From: Symbiodinium natans
Lineage: Eukaryota; Sar; Dinophyceae; Suessiales; Symbiodiniaceae
NCBI GenBank assembly: GCA_905221605.1
Contig: CAJNDS010002080.1
Location: 731,001-795,000 of the forward strand
Direction: 5' to 3'
DNA: 64,000 nt
The position numbers and the translations under genes are program-made. This document shows, in pieces, positions 41,611 through 50,612 of this stretch (position 1 is the first letter of the stretch; the number at the start of each line of letters is the position of its first letter). The notes beneath the pieces are model-generated. The model had not been told where the DNA came from. It worked only from the letters and a program-made list of their open reading frames with translations, and searched no databases.

Positions 41611-41663
41611 CTCGTGGCCTCGGGCTGCGGGACGGCCGGGACGGACTATGGCCCGGCCCAGGG
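41611..41663 (-). CDS. Predicted exon, Arg/Pro-rich
   Basis: Acceptor GTTCGCAG and GT donor GTTCTT; two split bases, then LGRAIVRPGRPAARGHE; a Pro/Ser/Arg frame is also open. Confidence 0.55.
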
Positions 41664-41769
41664 CTGCGAACCTTAAGGCTTCGGGTTTGGGGTTTAGGGT
41701 TTTTGGGGTCTATAGGCTACCCTAAACCCTAAACCCTAAACCCTAAACCCTAAACCCTAAACCCTAAAC

Positions 41770-41858
41770 CCTCAAGATGAGGTGCAGTTTCTTCTTGTCC
41801 TCATGCCATGCAAAGAGTGAGGCATTTTCTCCAATTCTTTCAGCAGGACTGCCCGCAA
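41770..41858 (-). CDS. Predicted exon, helical
   Basis: Acceptor CACACAAG gives phase 0 LRAVLLKELEKMPHSLHGMR, which follows the phase-0 end of 41,971-42,095. A TGA just before the telomere repeat could be a true stop. A later acceptor gives PAERIGENASLFAWHEDKKK. Confidence 0.65.
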
Positions 41859-41970
41859 CTTGTGTGCGACGGCGAACTGTGGCTTGATGATGACTATGGG
41901 TTTGGGGCTATAAGGAGGGACCCCTAGAAGGGACCCTTAATCTTACTCTCCTTTATAACCCTGTATATAC

Positions 41971-42095
41971 CTTGTGGAACCTCAGTTCCTTTGCAAGATC
42001 TGACTTGCGGAGCTCCAGATAGCGGCTTTGATCCACTTCCCTTTCAGTCCACATAGCCAAAAACTGCTCCACTTTCTCCCTTGCTGCGGCATCTC
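41971..42095 (-). CDS. Predicted exon, coiled-coil, 41 codons
   Basis: Acceptor AAATAAG and consensus-like donor GTATAT; two split bases, then DAAAREKVEQFLAMWTEREV, DQSRYLELRKSDLAKELRFH, K. A strongly helical heptad pattern; one of the clearest exons here. Confidence 0.85.
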
Positions 42096-42542
42096 CTTAT
42101 TTTGGGTTTAAGGCTAAGGCGATTCGGGTTTTTTGGGGAGGGTGGTGTGGGGCGTCGGGCTTACAGGCTTCGAAGGGGGGGGGGGGGGTTTTCGGATTTT
42201 GAGGTCTATTTGTGGTTGAAGGTCCGATAAACCCAAAACCCTAAACCCTAAACGCCTACACCGTAAACCCAACAAAAGCCCTAAAAACCCTAAGCCCTCA
42301 ACACCACAATCCTCTCTCGTCCGGGCTGGGGGAAAGCCCTACTGTTCAGGCCACTAGAACCCTTCAGGACACCATTGAAACCCCCTAAGCCCTGTGAGCG
42401 CGCCTGGCACGTCCAACCTCATAAGCGTTTAGGGCTTTAGGGTTTGGGCTTAAAGGGTTTGGGGTTTAGGGTTTAGGGTTCAGGGTTTGAGGTTTAGGGT
42501 TTGCAGGGGTTTGGGGTTTAGGGTTTGGGGAATCGAATGAGC

Positions 42543-42590
42543 TTCCCCGCTGGTGAAGCGGCTGCCGACAGCGGCCTCGTGTTTGTGTTG
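42543..42590 (-). CDS. Predicted exon
   Basis: Acceptor CTTCCCAG and GC donor GCTCAT; reads QHKHEAAVGSRFTSGE in phase 0; other frames are open. Confidence 0.55.
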
Positions 42591-42663
42591 CTGGGAAGCG
42601 CTTGACCCTGTAGCAAGGGTTTAGGGTTTAGGGTTTAGAGATCGGACTGGGGGCTTCCGTGAA

Positions 42664-42750
42664 GGTTCATGCGCTGCTCATCTCCAGCAATATCTCTCCC
42701 CGTCGGTGAATAAAGATCCTCTGCTTCTGAGGGCTGCGCGAACAAACCAG
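42664..42750 (-). CDS. Predicted exon, frame undecided
   Basis: Acceptor AATTTGCAG; all three frames are open for about 25 codons (for example GLFAQPSEAEDLYSPTGRDI or SPQKQRIFIHRRGEILLEM). Donor not fixed. Confidence 0.5.
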
Positions 42751-43339
42751 CTGCAAATTGAAAGCAAGGACGTAGCTTGGGGTTGGTGATTTAAGGCCGT
42801 AAACCCGAAACCCGAAACCCTGAACCCTGAACCCTAAACCCTCACCCCCAGGGATGCCTCAGAGGCACCCAAACCCAAATCCGTACAGCAAATCCTCGCT
42901 AGACCCCCCAACTCAACCCCAAAGCCACTGGTTCAGCCCTACAGGGCCCTACACTGAAACAAACCGAAACCCTAAAACCCTAAACCCCAACGCACCTCAA
43001 GCCTGAACCATGAAACTCTCAACCCTGAACCCTCAAACCCTAAACCCCAAAGCCCCTAAACCCTGAACCCCTAAAAGCCTAAACCCCGAAATCTACCCTA
43101 AACTCCTGCCCCAAACGCCAAATAAGCCCTAAGCCCTAAACCTCAAACCCTGATCCCTACCAATACGCCCTAAACCCTACAACCCAACCCTTGCCCTAAA
43201 CCCTAAACCCTAAACCCTAAACCCTAAACCCTAAACCCCTAAACCCCTAAACCCCTAAACCCTAAACCCTAAACCCTAAACCCTAAACCCTAAACCCTAA
43301 ACCCTAAACCCTAAACCCTAAACTCCTGGCCTTTCGTAC

Positions 43340-43398
43340 CTCACCACGTCGGACAAGTCATCCCGGGGGCTGCCAATGCGAGCGCCTGCTTCTGACCA
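43340..43398 (-). CDS. Predicted exon, acidic
   Basis: Acceptor CGTTGCAG and donor GTACGA; reads WSEAGARIGSPRDDLSDVV plus two bases. It ends about 60 bp from the copia insertion. Confidence 0.75.
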
Positions 43399-43453
43399 CT
43401 GCAACGGGTTTAGGGTTTAGGGTTTAGGGTTTAGGGTTTTGGGTTTTGGGTTT

Positions 43454-43458
43454 AGGGT
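43454..43458. repeat. Target-site duplication AGGGT (left)
   Basis: AGGGT immediately left of the LTR; the same five bases follow the right LTR at 52,228-52,232. Both lie in telomere repeats, so chance cannot be excluded, but 5 bp is the copia norm. Confidence 0.7.
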
Positions 43459-43783
43459 TCTCGTTGCATGGGATCTTCAGGAAGGCCCACTACAGTCCCA
43501 ACATCAGAATCAGCCATGGCAACGACTCGAATTGGAGAATCCTTTGCAGCAAAGCACATGACTGTCTCAGAGTAAAAAGAGGTTTGTACATATCTCTGGT
43601 GTCTGATGCTTGTAGAGCTATGCTCATACGAACTGCGAAGTCGTTGTGACATGCGACGATGTGGTGCTTCACACACACATGGTGGCTCAAGGGGCTTGTT
43701 CCGCAGCCCTTCCCTGAGCAAACAAACGGCCCACGAGGAAGCGGTCGTTGAGATGTACCTTGGCGGGGCGAGGGTCTTCTTCA
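43459..43783 (-). repeat. 3' LTR, 325 bp
   Basis: I see no difference from 51,903-52,227. On the minus strand it starts TGAAGAAG, immediately after a polypurine tract, and ends CAACGAGA rather than the usual CA. Confidence 0.95.
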
Positions 43784-43793
43784 CTCCTCCTCT
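43784..43793 (-). promoter_or_regulatory. Polypurine tract (AGAGGAGGAG)
   Basis: Purine run abutting the TG start of the 3' LTR, the expected plus-strand priming site; it supports the LTR boundary. Confidence 0.8.
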
Positions 43794-43845
43794 GCAGCTT
43801 CGATAGGTGCTGCAGCCCCAATATCCACATCCCATCGCCTTCGCC

Positions 43846-46800
43846 TCACTGAAGTTCCTCACCAGCATTTTTCCACATACTAATCCATCTGGAAACTCGT
43901 CCCTTTGTACAGATATCGCCCCATCTCAGACGAACCTTGAAAGCCAAGTTCCTTTCTCGCCAGATGTAGAGGACATACTTCAGCTGTCTCGTGGTGGGCA
44001 ATTCCCTCGCTGGGAACACTCCCTCCTCGATGTGGGTCGCCAACCTCGCCGCCAAAACTTCCTTCGTGCCAGTAAGCGACAAACCTTCTTCACGAAGTCC
44101 AGTCTTGATCTCCTCCACCACCATGAGCATGATAACGTCAATGCACACCCTTGTGCGATCTGAAGGAAACTCACCTTCATTCCAGTCGCCATAGCTCGTA
44201 GTGCTGGTAGCTGGAGATCTCTGTAGATGGCTCGGTTGTTGCGAATCACGTGTAGATCTCGGTGTTGTGGACATTCCAGTCGGATTCATCGGTGCTGGCG
44301 CTTGGATTCGGAGCTTGTCATTGAGAGTCGACAGAGTGGCAGGTTGGGTCGAAGAAGTAGCTGGTCGGGTCGAAGAAGTAGCTGGTTGGGTCGAAGAAGT
44401 AGCTGGTTGGGTCGAAGAAGTAGCTGGTCGGGTCGAAGAAGTAGTTGGCCGGGTCGAAGGGGTCGCATCATCGCTCTCCTCCTTGGCTCGCCTTCGAATC
44501 TCTGCCTCAATCGCCCTTCTTGTCGCTACCCTTTGAAGCTTTCTCAACTTCCTCGTTCCTGACCCTGGAGTCCAATCCCATACTTCAGTGGTCACCCACT
44601 TCATCGCCTCCCATATTGCCACAACCCCTGCGACCGCCAGAAACAGAAGTAGCCACCCCACCAAGTCCCAATCAACAGAAAGTCGACTCTGAACTCCAAG
44701 GGCCTCCTCTTCCGCCTTAGCTCCCACTATCAGTAGGCAGCACACGAGGGCCAGCAGAACCTTTGCCGCTCCACCTGAACTCGATGACGTTTCTGTTCTG
44801 CTTGTCGATGAGCCGTCGGTCACTCCCCAAAGACTGAGGAGGTCATTGATCCTCTGGGCAGCGAGGGCCTTTGTTAATAGGTCTGCTAGCTGAATTCTTC
44901 CAGCACAGTGCTTCACCATGATGATGCCAGCATCCAGCTGTTCTTGCAGCCACCCAGCCTTTATGCGGAGGTGCCGAGTACGCCATCCACCACTACCAGA
45001 CGAAATTGCCAAAGCAGAGGTGCTGTCGGTGTAGATGGTACGTGCTGAGACCTCCACCCCAATATCCTGTAGCAAAGCTTCCACTCCCAGGGTTGCCACC
45101 GCTCCGTCCAACATGGAGATAAGTTCACTCTCCGCCGTGGAGAGCGATATCACACTTTGCCTTCCCGATCTCCATACGATTGCTGAGCCAGCCCAAAACA
45201 CCGCCCATCCCGAGTGCGACCTTCCAGATTCCGGAGCATAGGCCGCATCACAGAATAGCGCTAAGCCAGACCCGTCGTAGCCGATGGTCAATTGTCGGGC
45301 TTGCGTTCGCTGCAAGTACCCCAGGGCCTTCATACCAATTGTGATCACTCGGCTTGGAGCCATCGTGGTCAATGCCGACATGAGTGAGGTCACAAATGAC
45401 AGCTCCGGGCGGCTCCGCTGAGAAACCCAAAGCAGCTCTCCTGTGAGTTGTTGGGCCAGGTGGACATCAAAGTCATTGGGTGGGATGTCGTTGTCCAAGA
45501 CGGAGAAAGATGCTGAGTCCTTGCTCAACGGAACACGATCCAACTGGGTGGCGGCAACCTTCCTCGTCCTTAGGAGCTCGCGGATGTAGGCTTCTTGGGT
45601 GATTCCAAAGGACATTGGTTCTTCTCCTCCTCCCCGAAGACATATCTCCATTCCCAAGAACCGAACGGGTTGTTGTGGCGATATCATCTGCAATTCCGTG
45701 GTTTCCCATAGTCCTTGGATCCCCTGGGCCAACTTCATGATGGTTTCCCGACTACCACAGATCATGAAATCGTCCACATAGATCACGATAACTGCCATGA
45801 TCTCCTGGTTAGAGCCCAAGACGGTCCACCACGCAGCCACCGCCTTTCCCTTTCTGAGCTGCAGGATCTTATCATTGATCGTCAGGGTGAGGGACTCCAG
45901 CTCATGGTCTCTATAGCTTCCCCACAAGCGGGGTGACTCCTTGAGTCCATATAGCGCCTTGATTAGGCCCCAAAGCTCGAACTCCTCGATGATCTTCAAG
46001 CGCTCCAACAGCTTGGGTGGCTGGACTACCACGACGGGATCCCTTGTGGATCTTCCCATGGGTGTCTTCAAGAAGGCTGTGACGACATCGAGTATTCCCA
46101 CCGACCACTGGTTCTTGCAAGTGAGGGTCAGAGCCGCTCGGACTGCTTCAGCCGGAGCTGATTCAGTGAAGAGGTCGGGATTGCTATTGACTGCCATATT
46201 GCCACAAACCACCAGCCGAGCCGTTCGCTTGAACCAGGTCGACGGGTCATTGAGGTCGGCCTTGTCATTCGGCTTCACCGTGTAGACGAACTTGGTGAGA
46301 AGTCGTTGGGCCCCCTTCCTTTGCAGCCAACCAGCACGTGCCGCTGTCCCCCTCCTCAATCTCTCGATGGCATGCTCCACGCTTTTAACTTCCTTTTGAA
46401 TTGCTGGCAGCCACTTTTCCAGAGAACGGAGAACTTCTTGGGGATCAACATTATGTACCACGTCCAACGGTGCCTTCAACGAAGCCAGCAATTCCTCGAT
46501 GTCGGGTGTGTAGCCGACCTCCGCCTTGCAGATTGTTGGGCCGGTTGATCCAAACAGATCGCCTCCACCTCCTCCTAAGCTCGCTTCACCACTTTCAACC
46601 TCCAGAAACATCTCCCAATCCCTTGCGTTCACCATTGGTTCCACCTGCTCATCATCCTTCTCGGTTGTGACTTCAGTGGGGTGATTGAGGTCAATCTTCG
46701 CAATCTCGGGAGTCGGGATGTAGTACTCTGGTAGTTGTGATAGAGGAGGTTGAAAACCTAGGCTCTCCAGCGTCTTAATCATCGGGTAGTCCATATGTCC

Positions 46801-47889
46801 GTGGCAGTGGGGGGTATATCCAATGATCACAACTCGATCACCAGTCCATTCCATAACCTCATGGGACCTCCTCGGGGAGAAAGAGATGCACTTCCCCTTT
46901 ACGAGCGGGTGCAAATTTCCAAACACCAGTTCTCCCTTGGCATTCGGTCGTTGACTCAGTTCTCCCTGAACCACGTCTCCAGGTTGTAGTTGAACCCACA
47001 CTCCTCCTCCTTTTGACGGACACACGACTGGCACCAGGAAGTTCTTCGTGGTCGCATCGTTATTAACATCCTGATGGAACTCCTTCAAAGTGTTGGTGGA
47101 CACCAGTACAGCTGTGAAGGTTGCCTCAGGCATGGAGCGCTGTAGGATTCTGGTGAGCACTTGCACTAGATGAGGATATTGCGATGTAGTATTCATCACC
47201 CCAACCACACCTCCATGTCGATATGCTCCAGCCTTGAAGTTGGGTAACGGTCCGTCCCTGAACCACCTTTCCACAAACTTCATGTCTTCATCCTCCTCAT
47301 TGATCTCCAACACCTGCTGAGCCTCCTCCTCGATCGCTCCCGGCTTCACCCTCTCCAGTACTGCAACTCTAGGAACCACATCGGCGAGTTTGGTTTTTTC
47401 GGACAAACGAGTAGCCGGTTTCACGACCTCATCTGCCTCCAATGTTGCAGTTGGCCCGCCGGGATCCACCAGGTTGGGCCTCACATGGAAAGTGTGGAAG
47501 AAACCTTCAGCCTTGTTCTCATCTGCCGGAAGATAGACCAAGTGGCCTCGATCCAGTAATCCACTCAAACCAGCATATCTCCCCTTCATCCACCGAGGAT
47601 CGAACGTATCTCCACTCCTCCTCGGACCAAGCGCGGTGTACGGTCTCTTTTTCACATGTACGGTTGTGCCGAAAGGAGCCAGGAGTGAAGATTTCCAACC
47701 CAGCACCGCAGCTCGCTGTTCGGCAGCTGCCGTTTCAGCCGCTGCTGGCCAAAGACGAACAGGTAGTTCACTAGCCACCAACATAGTTCGGATCCTGTTC
47801 TTAATCCACTTCACGGTGGCTTCGGCATGACCATTGGTTTGCGGAATTCCGGGTTCCGCCCAGGTTCCTCGAATTCCCTGCTCTCTCAA
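43846..47889 (-). CDS. pol: Pol, C-terminal frame: integrase end, RT, RNase H, membrane/SAP tail (1347 aa)
   Basis: Same frame as the upstream Pol frame, separated only by a TGA at 47,938-47,940. Coding extends upstream of the first Met. The integrase catalytic Glu is in TNGHAEATVKW (about residue 23). RT spans about 540-800 with ILDVVTAFLKTPM, ALYGLKESPRLWG and the YVDD active site at 704-707. RNase H spans about 870-1010 (FCDAAYAPESG, STAESE, YTDSTSA). The tail is unusual: a hydrophobic segment VLLALVCCLLIVGAKA (about 1042-1058), a second near 1073-1098, a Ser/Thr/Pro heptapeptide repeat (about 1143-1183) and a SAP-like helix-turn-helix (about 1250-1290). Confidence 0.95.
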   Translation of the reverse strand: MREQGIRGTWAEPGIPQTNGHAEATVKWIKNRIRTMLVASELPVRLWPAAAETAAAEQRAAVLGWKSSLLAPFGTTVHVKKRPYTALGPRRSGDTFDPRWMKGRYAGLSGLLDRGHLVYLPADENKAEGFFHTFHVRPNLVDPGGPTATLEADEVVKPATRLSEKTKLADVVPRVAVLERVKPGAIEEEAQQVLEINEEDEDMKFVERWFRDGPLPNFKAGAYRHGGVVGVMNTTSQYPHLVQVLTRILQRSMPEATFTAVLVSTNTLKEFHQDVNNDATTKNFLVPVVCPSKGGGVWVQLQPGDVVQGELSQRPNAKGELVFGNLHPLVKGKCISFSPRRSHEVMEWTGDRVVIIGYTPHCHGHMDYPMIKTLESLGFQPPLSQLPEYYIPTPEIAKIDLNHPTEVTTEKDDEQVEPMVNARDWEMFLEVESGEASLGGGGGDLFGSTGPTICKAEVGYTPDIEELLASLKAPLDVVHNVDPQEVLRSLEKWLPAIQKEVKSVEHAIERLRRGTAARAGWLQRKGAQRLLTKFVYTVKPNDKADLNDPSTWFKRTARLVVCGNMAVNSNPDLFTESAPAEAVRAALTLTCKNQWSVGILDVVTAFLKTPMGRSTRDPVVVVQPPKLLERLKIIEEFELWGLIKALYGLKESPRLWGSYRDHELESLTLTINDKILQLRKGKAVAAWWTVLGSNQEIMAVIVIYVDDFMICGSRETIMKLAQGIQGLWETTELQMISPQQPVRFLGMEICLRGGGEEPMSFGITQEAYIRELLRTRKVAATQLDRVPLSKDSASFSVLDNDIPPNDFDVHLAQQLTGELLWVSQRSRPELSFVTSLMSALTTMAPSRVITIGMKALGYLQRTQARQLTIGYDGSGLALFCDAAYAPESGRSHSGWAVFWAGSAIVWRSGRQSVISLSTAESELISMLDGAVATLGVEALLQDIGVEVSARTIYTDSTSALAISSGSGGWRTRHLRIKAGWLQEQLDAGIIMVKHCAGRIQLADLLTKALAAQRINDLLSLWGVTDGSSTSRTETSSSSGGAAKVLLALVCCLLIVGAKAEEEALGVQSRLSVDWDLVGWLLLFLAVAGVVAIWEAMKWVTTEVWDWTPGSGTRKLRKLQRVATRRAIEAEIRRRAKEESDDATPSTRPTTSSTRPATSSTQPATSSTQPATSSTRPATSSTQPATLSTLNDKLRIQAPAPMNPTGMSTTPRSTRDSQQPSHLQRSPATSTTSYGDWNEGEFPSDRTRVCIDVIMLMVVEEIKTGLREEGLSLTGTKEVLAARLATHIEEGVFPARELPTTRQLKYVLYIWRERNLAFKVRLRWGDICTKGRVSRWISMWKNAGEELQ
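44348..44463 (-). repeat. 21-bp tandem repeat in the Pol tail
   Basis: About five and a half copies encode STRPATS / STQPATS heptapeptides between the membrane segments and the SAP-like motif. Confidence 0.95.
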
Positions 47890-47937
47890 CCAGGACTTGA
47901 AGGCTGCTGAATAGTATTCACCGCGGTCGGAGTGGAA

Positions 47938-47940
47938 TCA
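47938..47940 (-). other. In-frame TGA inside the integrase core
   Basis: The frame before and after it is the same, and the next codons read FHSDRGEYY, the conserved second-Asp motif. A C-to-T change in a CGA codon would explain it. Readthrough cannot be excluded. Confidence 0.8.
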
Positions 47941-50208
47941 AAGGACTGGTAGGCCATGGGCACCCAGGTACAGGATGACGTCCTGCAAAGCGCCCTTGAT
48001 CGTAGCGGTCTTATTGTTGGGTATCCCGACAGCAAACACCAGCGAAGTCATCTCGGGGGGACGGCAATCTCCAGTTCTCATTGCTGCATGCCCTTTAGGA
48101 CCACCATCTTCAGAATCATGAGTTGCCAATTCCTCCTCCCGCTCATTGCTCGCTTCCCCATCCTTGTTGTCTAAGGGTTCAATCAGATCCACCAACTGCT
48201 CTCCACCTTCTTCATTGTGATCCTCATCATCGATGGAAGGTTCGTAGTCGGCCTCATCATCCGGGAGCAGCTGGTCGTCTTCTTCCTCAAGTTGAAGTCC
48301 TGCTTCTCCAGGTTCAGGTTGGGATTGCTCGACCATACCCTCCTCAGACGGTGGTTCCCTTTTGGTGTAGGCACGCACGAACTCCTTGGGAAAGAGGTAC
48401 TTGGCAACCAGCAGGTAGCGGATGTTGCAAGCCGGCGTTCCCTTAACAGCTGCATCTAGTCCTGGCTTCAGCGGCCCCGAGAGGTCTGAAGTAAGGACAT
48501 AGCTGTCCGGATGATGGACTCGAGCGTGGCGCCTTCCAGTCCCTCTTGCCATGACGCATGTCGAGCAGTCCCTATGGTACGGGAGATGAGATGCATCTAC
48601 ATGGGCCTTCCATCTTTCGGGACTCATGGCATACACCCTTGGACTCCGTGACCACATATGGAAAGCAATGGTCAATGCCCTCACTAGCCCAGGTGACCAT
48701 CGGCTTCGATCTGCACCTTCTGGCTGGTCCTTCAGGTTGTCGTCCGACTTGATGCCCTCCAAGCCTCTTAAGTAGGGAACGTTGGTTCCCAACACCGTGC
48801 TCATTCTCGACGATGCTCCGGTTCCCCCTTGCTCAAACGCGACCTCGAACATGCCGGTCTCGCCCTTAAACTCCTTCCACATGTTGGTTTCCCATAGGAA
48901 TGGGCGCTGGTCCCTTGGTTGTGGTGGCGATGAAGTAGTAGGCCCGGGGTGCTCAATCACGAAGCCAACTTCCTTATGACGGAGTGCCCCCTTAGCCATA
49001 GTCATCCTTCCGGTTGCCGCCACCACATACAGCCAGAGCATTCTCGAGATCAAAGACAAAGGCTTGAGGGTCGTAGCGTCCGGCTCCTTGGGACAAAACG
49101 CAAGCCCATCACGACCCGGTGGTCCTCCACAAAGCATGTCGATCTTGCCCATACGGGCCCCCCACAGAAGCATCTCCCATGTTGGCGAATCACCCAGGAG
49201 GTTATGTCCTCGACTTTGTCTGATGTCCACCTCCAAGACCACCGTGTCGCCATCATGGAACTTGTAGAACTCCATGTGTCCCTCCTCCCCAGCGAAGAGA
49301 TGCACTATCCACTTCTTAGCGGTGAGCAAGGTTCGTCGCTGGGCCCTTGTCAGGTAAGTCACCTTCTTCATGGTCTCCCATCCTCCCTTTGGTTCTCCAG
49401 GAGGCATCAGCCCATTTATGCATTCCCCCGGAACTTCCCTCAGAAATGGCACATCCCGTAGAGCTCGAAGTCCTGCCTCCTTATTGTTGTTGGATGTGTA
49501 GTTCAGCAGGTACTCAAACCAAGACCGGTCCATGTAGGAGGCCACCTTCGCGATTCTGTCCTCTGTAGCCAAGGTCTCATTCTCGAGGCGCTCTCGCTTT
49601 CGCTCTTCCAGGCGGGCGATCAGTGCCAACGCTTCAGCCTCGCACAGCTGGGGACATCCTGAGTTGGTACTCAGGTGAATGACCTCTCCATTGGGGTCCT
49701 CCAAGACGCACTCCTCCTGGGACCACTTCATGGTGTAGCCGAGGATTTTTACCAGCTCGCCCAGAGGAACGATCGTCTGCTGGGATTGCCGGTCAACGCC
49801 GGGAGCCGATTGTGGTGGCATCAGAAGAGTATCAAGGGCAGTGATCTTCATCTTCAGAGCATGATTTCCTGCCAGCTGCACCTCCACCTCCTCTGCCTTC
49901 TGCCACTCATCCCAACTTCCAGCGGTTCTCAACGAATGAGTGGCTCCCGAGTCCAATAGGGCCGAGGACGATGACTGCAAGGAACATACCCGGATATCCT
50001 TGACCACCAGGACCTTCATTGAGCTTGGAGTCTTCTCCGGGCTCTTTCCACCATCTGGTCCTCCAGTGGCATTGCTGTCCTGAATGTGGCGTCGGGAGAG
50101 GCCGATATATGCTTGGTTGTAAGGTTCATCAGCCCCCTGACCATGACCGAGGCATCGGGAGGCGACATGTTGACAGACTTGCACCGGGCCAGCCATCTCG
50201 GCCAGCAC
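47938..50208 (-). CDS. pol: Pol, N-terminal frame: protease, MTase-like domain, integrase start (756 aa)
   Basis: Protease motif LLDSGATHS with catalytic Asp at 86. Residues about 299-430 look like a Rossmann methyltransferase: VHLFAGEEG (302-310, like motif I of C5 DNA methyltransferases), VVLEVD (323-328), CGGPPGRD (360-367, where motif IV PCQ would be) and VIEHP (417-421). The catalytic Cys is replaced by Gly. The integrase zinc site follows (H536, H541 or H545, C548, C551), with the first catalytic Asp at 575 (LTSDLSGPL). A long acidic stretch (about 620-700) separates this from the region of the second Asp, which lies after the TGA in HSDRGEY. The start Met is arbitrary; translation probably comes by frameshift from Gag. 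Confidence 0.9.
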   Translation of the reverse strand: MLAEMAGPVQVCQHVASRCLGHGQGADEPYNQAYIGLSRRHIQDSNATGGPDGGKSPEKTPSSMKVLVVKDIRVCSLQSSSSALLDSGATHSLRTAGSWDEWQKAEEVEVQLAGNHALKMKITALDTLLMPPQSAPGVDRQSQQTIVPLGELVKILGYTMKWSQEECVLEDPNGEVIHLSTNSGCPQLCEAEALALIARLEERKRERLENETLATEDRIAKVASYMDRSWFEYLLNYTSNNNKEAGLRALRDVPFLREVPGECINGLMPPGEPKGGWETMKKVTYLTRAQRRTLLTAKKWIVHLFAGEEGHMEFYKFHDGDTVVLEVDIRQSRGHNLLGDSPTWEMLLWGARMGKIDMLCGGPPGRDGLAFCPKEPDATTLKPLSLISRMLWLYVVAATGRMTMAKGALRHKEVGFVIEHPGPTTSSPPQPRDQRPFLWETNMWKEFKGETGMFEVAFEQGGTGASSRMSTVLGTNVPYLRGLEGIKSDDNLKDQPEGADRSRWSPGLVRALTIAFHMWSRSPRVYAMSPERWKAHVDASHLPYHRDCSTCVMARGTGRRHARVHHPDSYVLTSDLSGPLKPGLDAAVKGTPACNIRYLLVAKYLFPKEFVRAYTKREPPSEEGMVEQSQPEPGEAGLQLEEEDDQLLPDDEADYEPSIDDEDHNEEGGEQLVDLIEPLDNKDGEASNEREEELATHDSEDGGPKGHAAMRTGDCRPPEMTSLVFAVGIPNNKTATIKGALQDVILYLGAHGLPVL

Positions 50209-50612
50209 CTCAAGGTTTTTAGCGCCTCCGCCAAACCATCGCCGGCCACAAACTCACCTGGATTCTGAAGCTTCCTCAGGACCTCTTGCCTTTCAGCACT
50301 CCCTCCAGGCTGGAACAACACAAAGAGGCGGAACACCATCCGCGGGGAGCTCTGGGTAATCCTTTGACTTATCATCTCTCCACGAAGCTCTTCACCCATC
50401 GCAGACAACAACATGGAAGCAGTCCTGGCATTGACCCGGGTCCAACGTCCTGTGCACAAAGCTTCGGCCCCTTCCGGCGTGATCTGCAACCGCTCCAAAG
50501 GGGTGGCTGCCAACCACCGGGCATAGGTCCCGTTGACCAATTCCATGACTGCCGACCACCAAGTGCCGCTATTCTCACTCACATCAGCTAACACCGTCGT
50601 GGCCACTTCCAT
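50016..50612 (-). CDS. gag: Gag capsid-like segment (198 aa frame)
   Basis: Reads through [20 protein letters not shown] and [20 protein letters not shown], the helical capsid-like region typical of copia Gag, ending [11 protein letters not shown]. It overlaps the upstream Gag frame by about 25 bp and the downstream Pol frame by about 190 bp, each in a different frame. The first Met is probably internal: the frame is open upstream. Confidence 0.8.
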   Translation of the reverse strand: MEVATTVLADVSENSGTWWSAVMELVNGTYARWLAATPLERLQITPEGAEALCTGRWTRVNARTASMLLSAMGEELRGEMISQRITQSSPRMVFRLFVLFQPGGSAERQEVLRKLQNPGEFVAGDGLAEALKTLRCWPRWLARCKSVNMSPPDASVMVRGLMNLTTKHISASPDATFRTAMPLEDQMVERARRRLQAQ

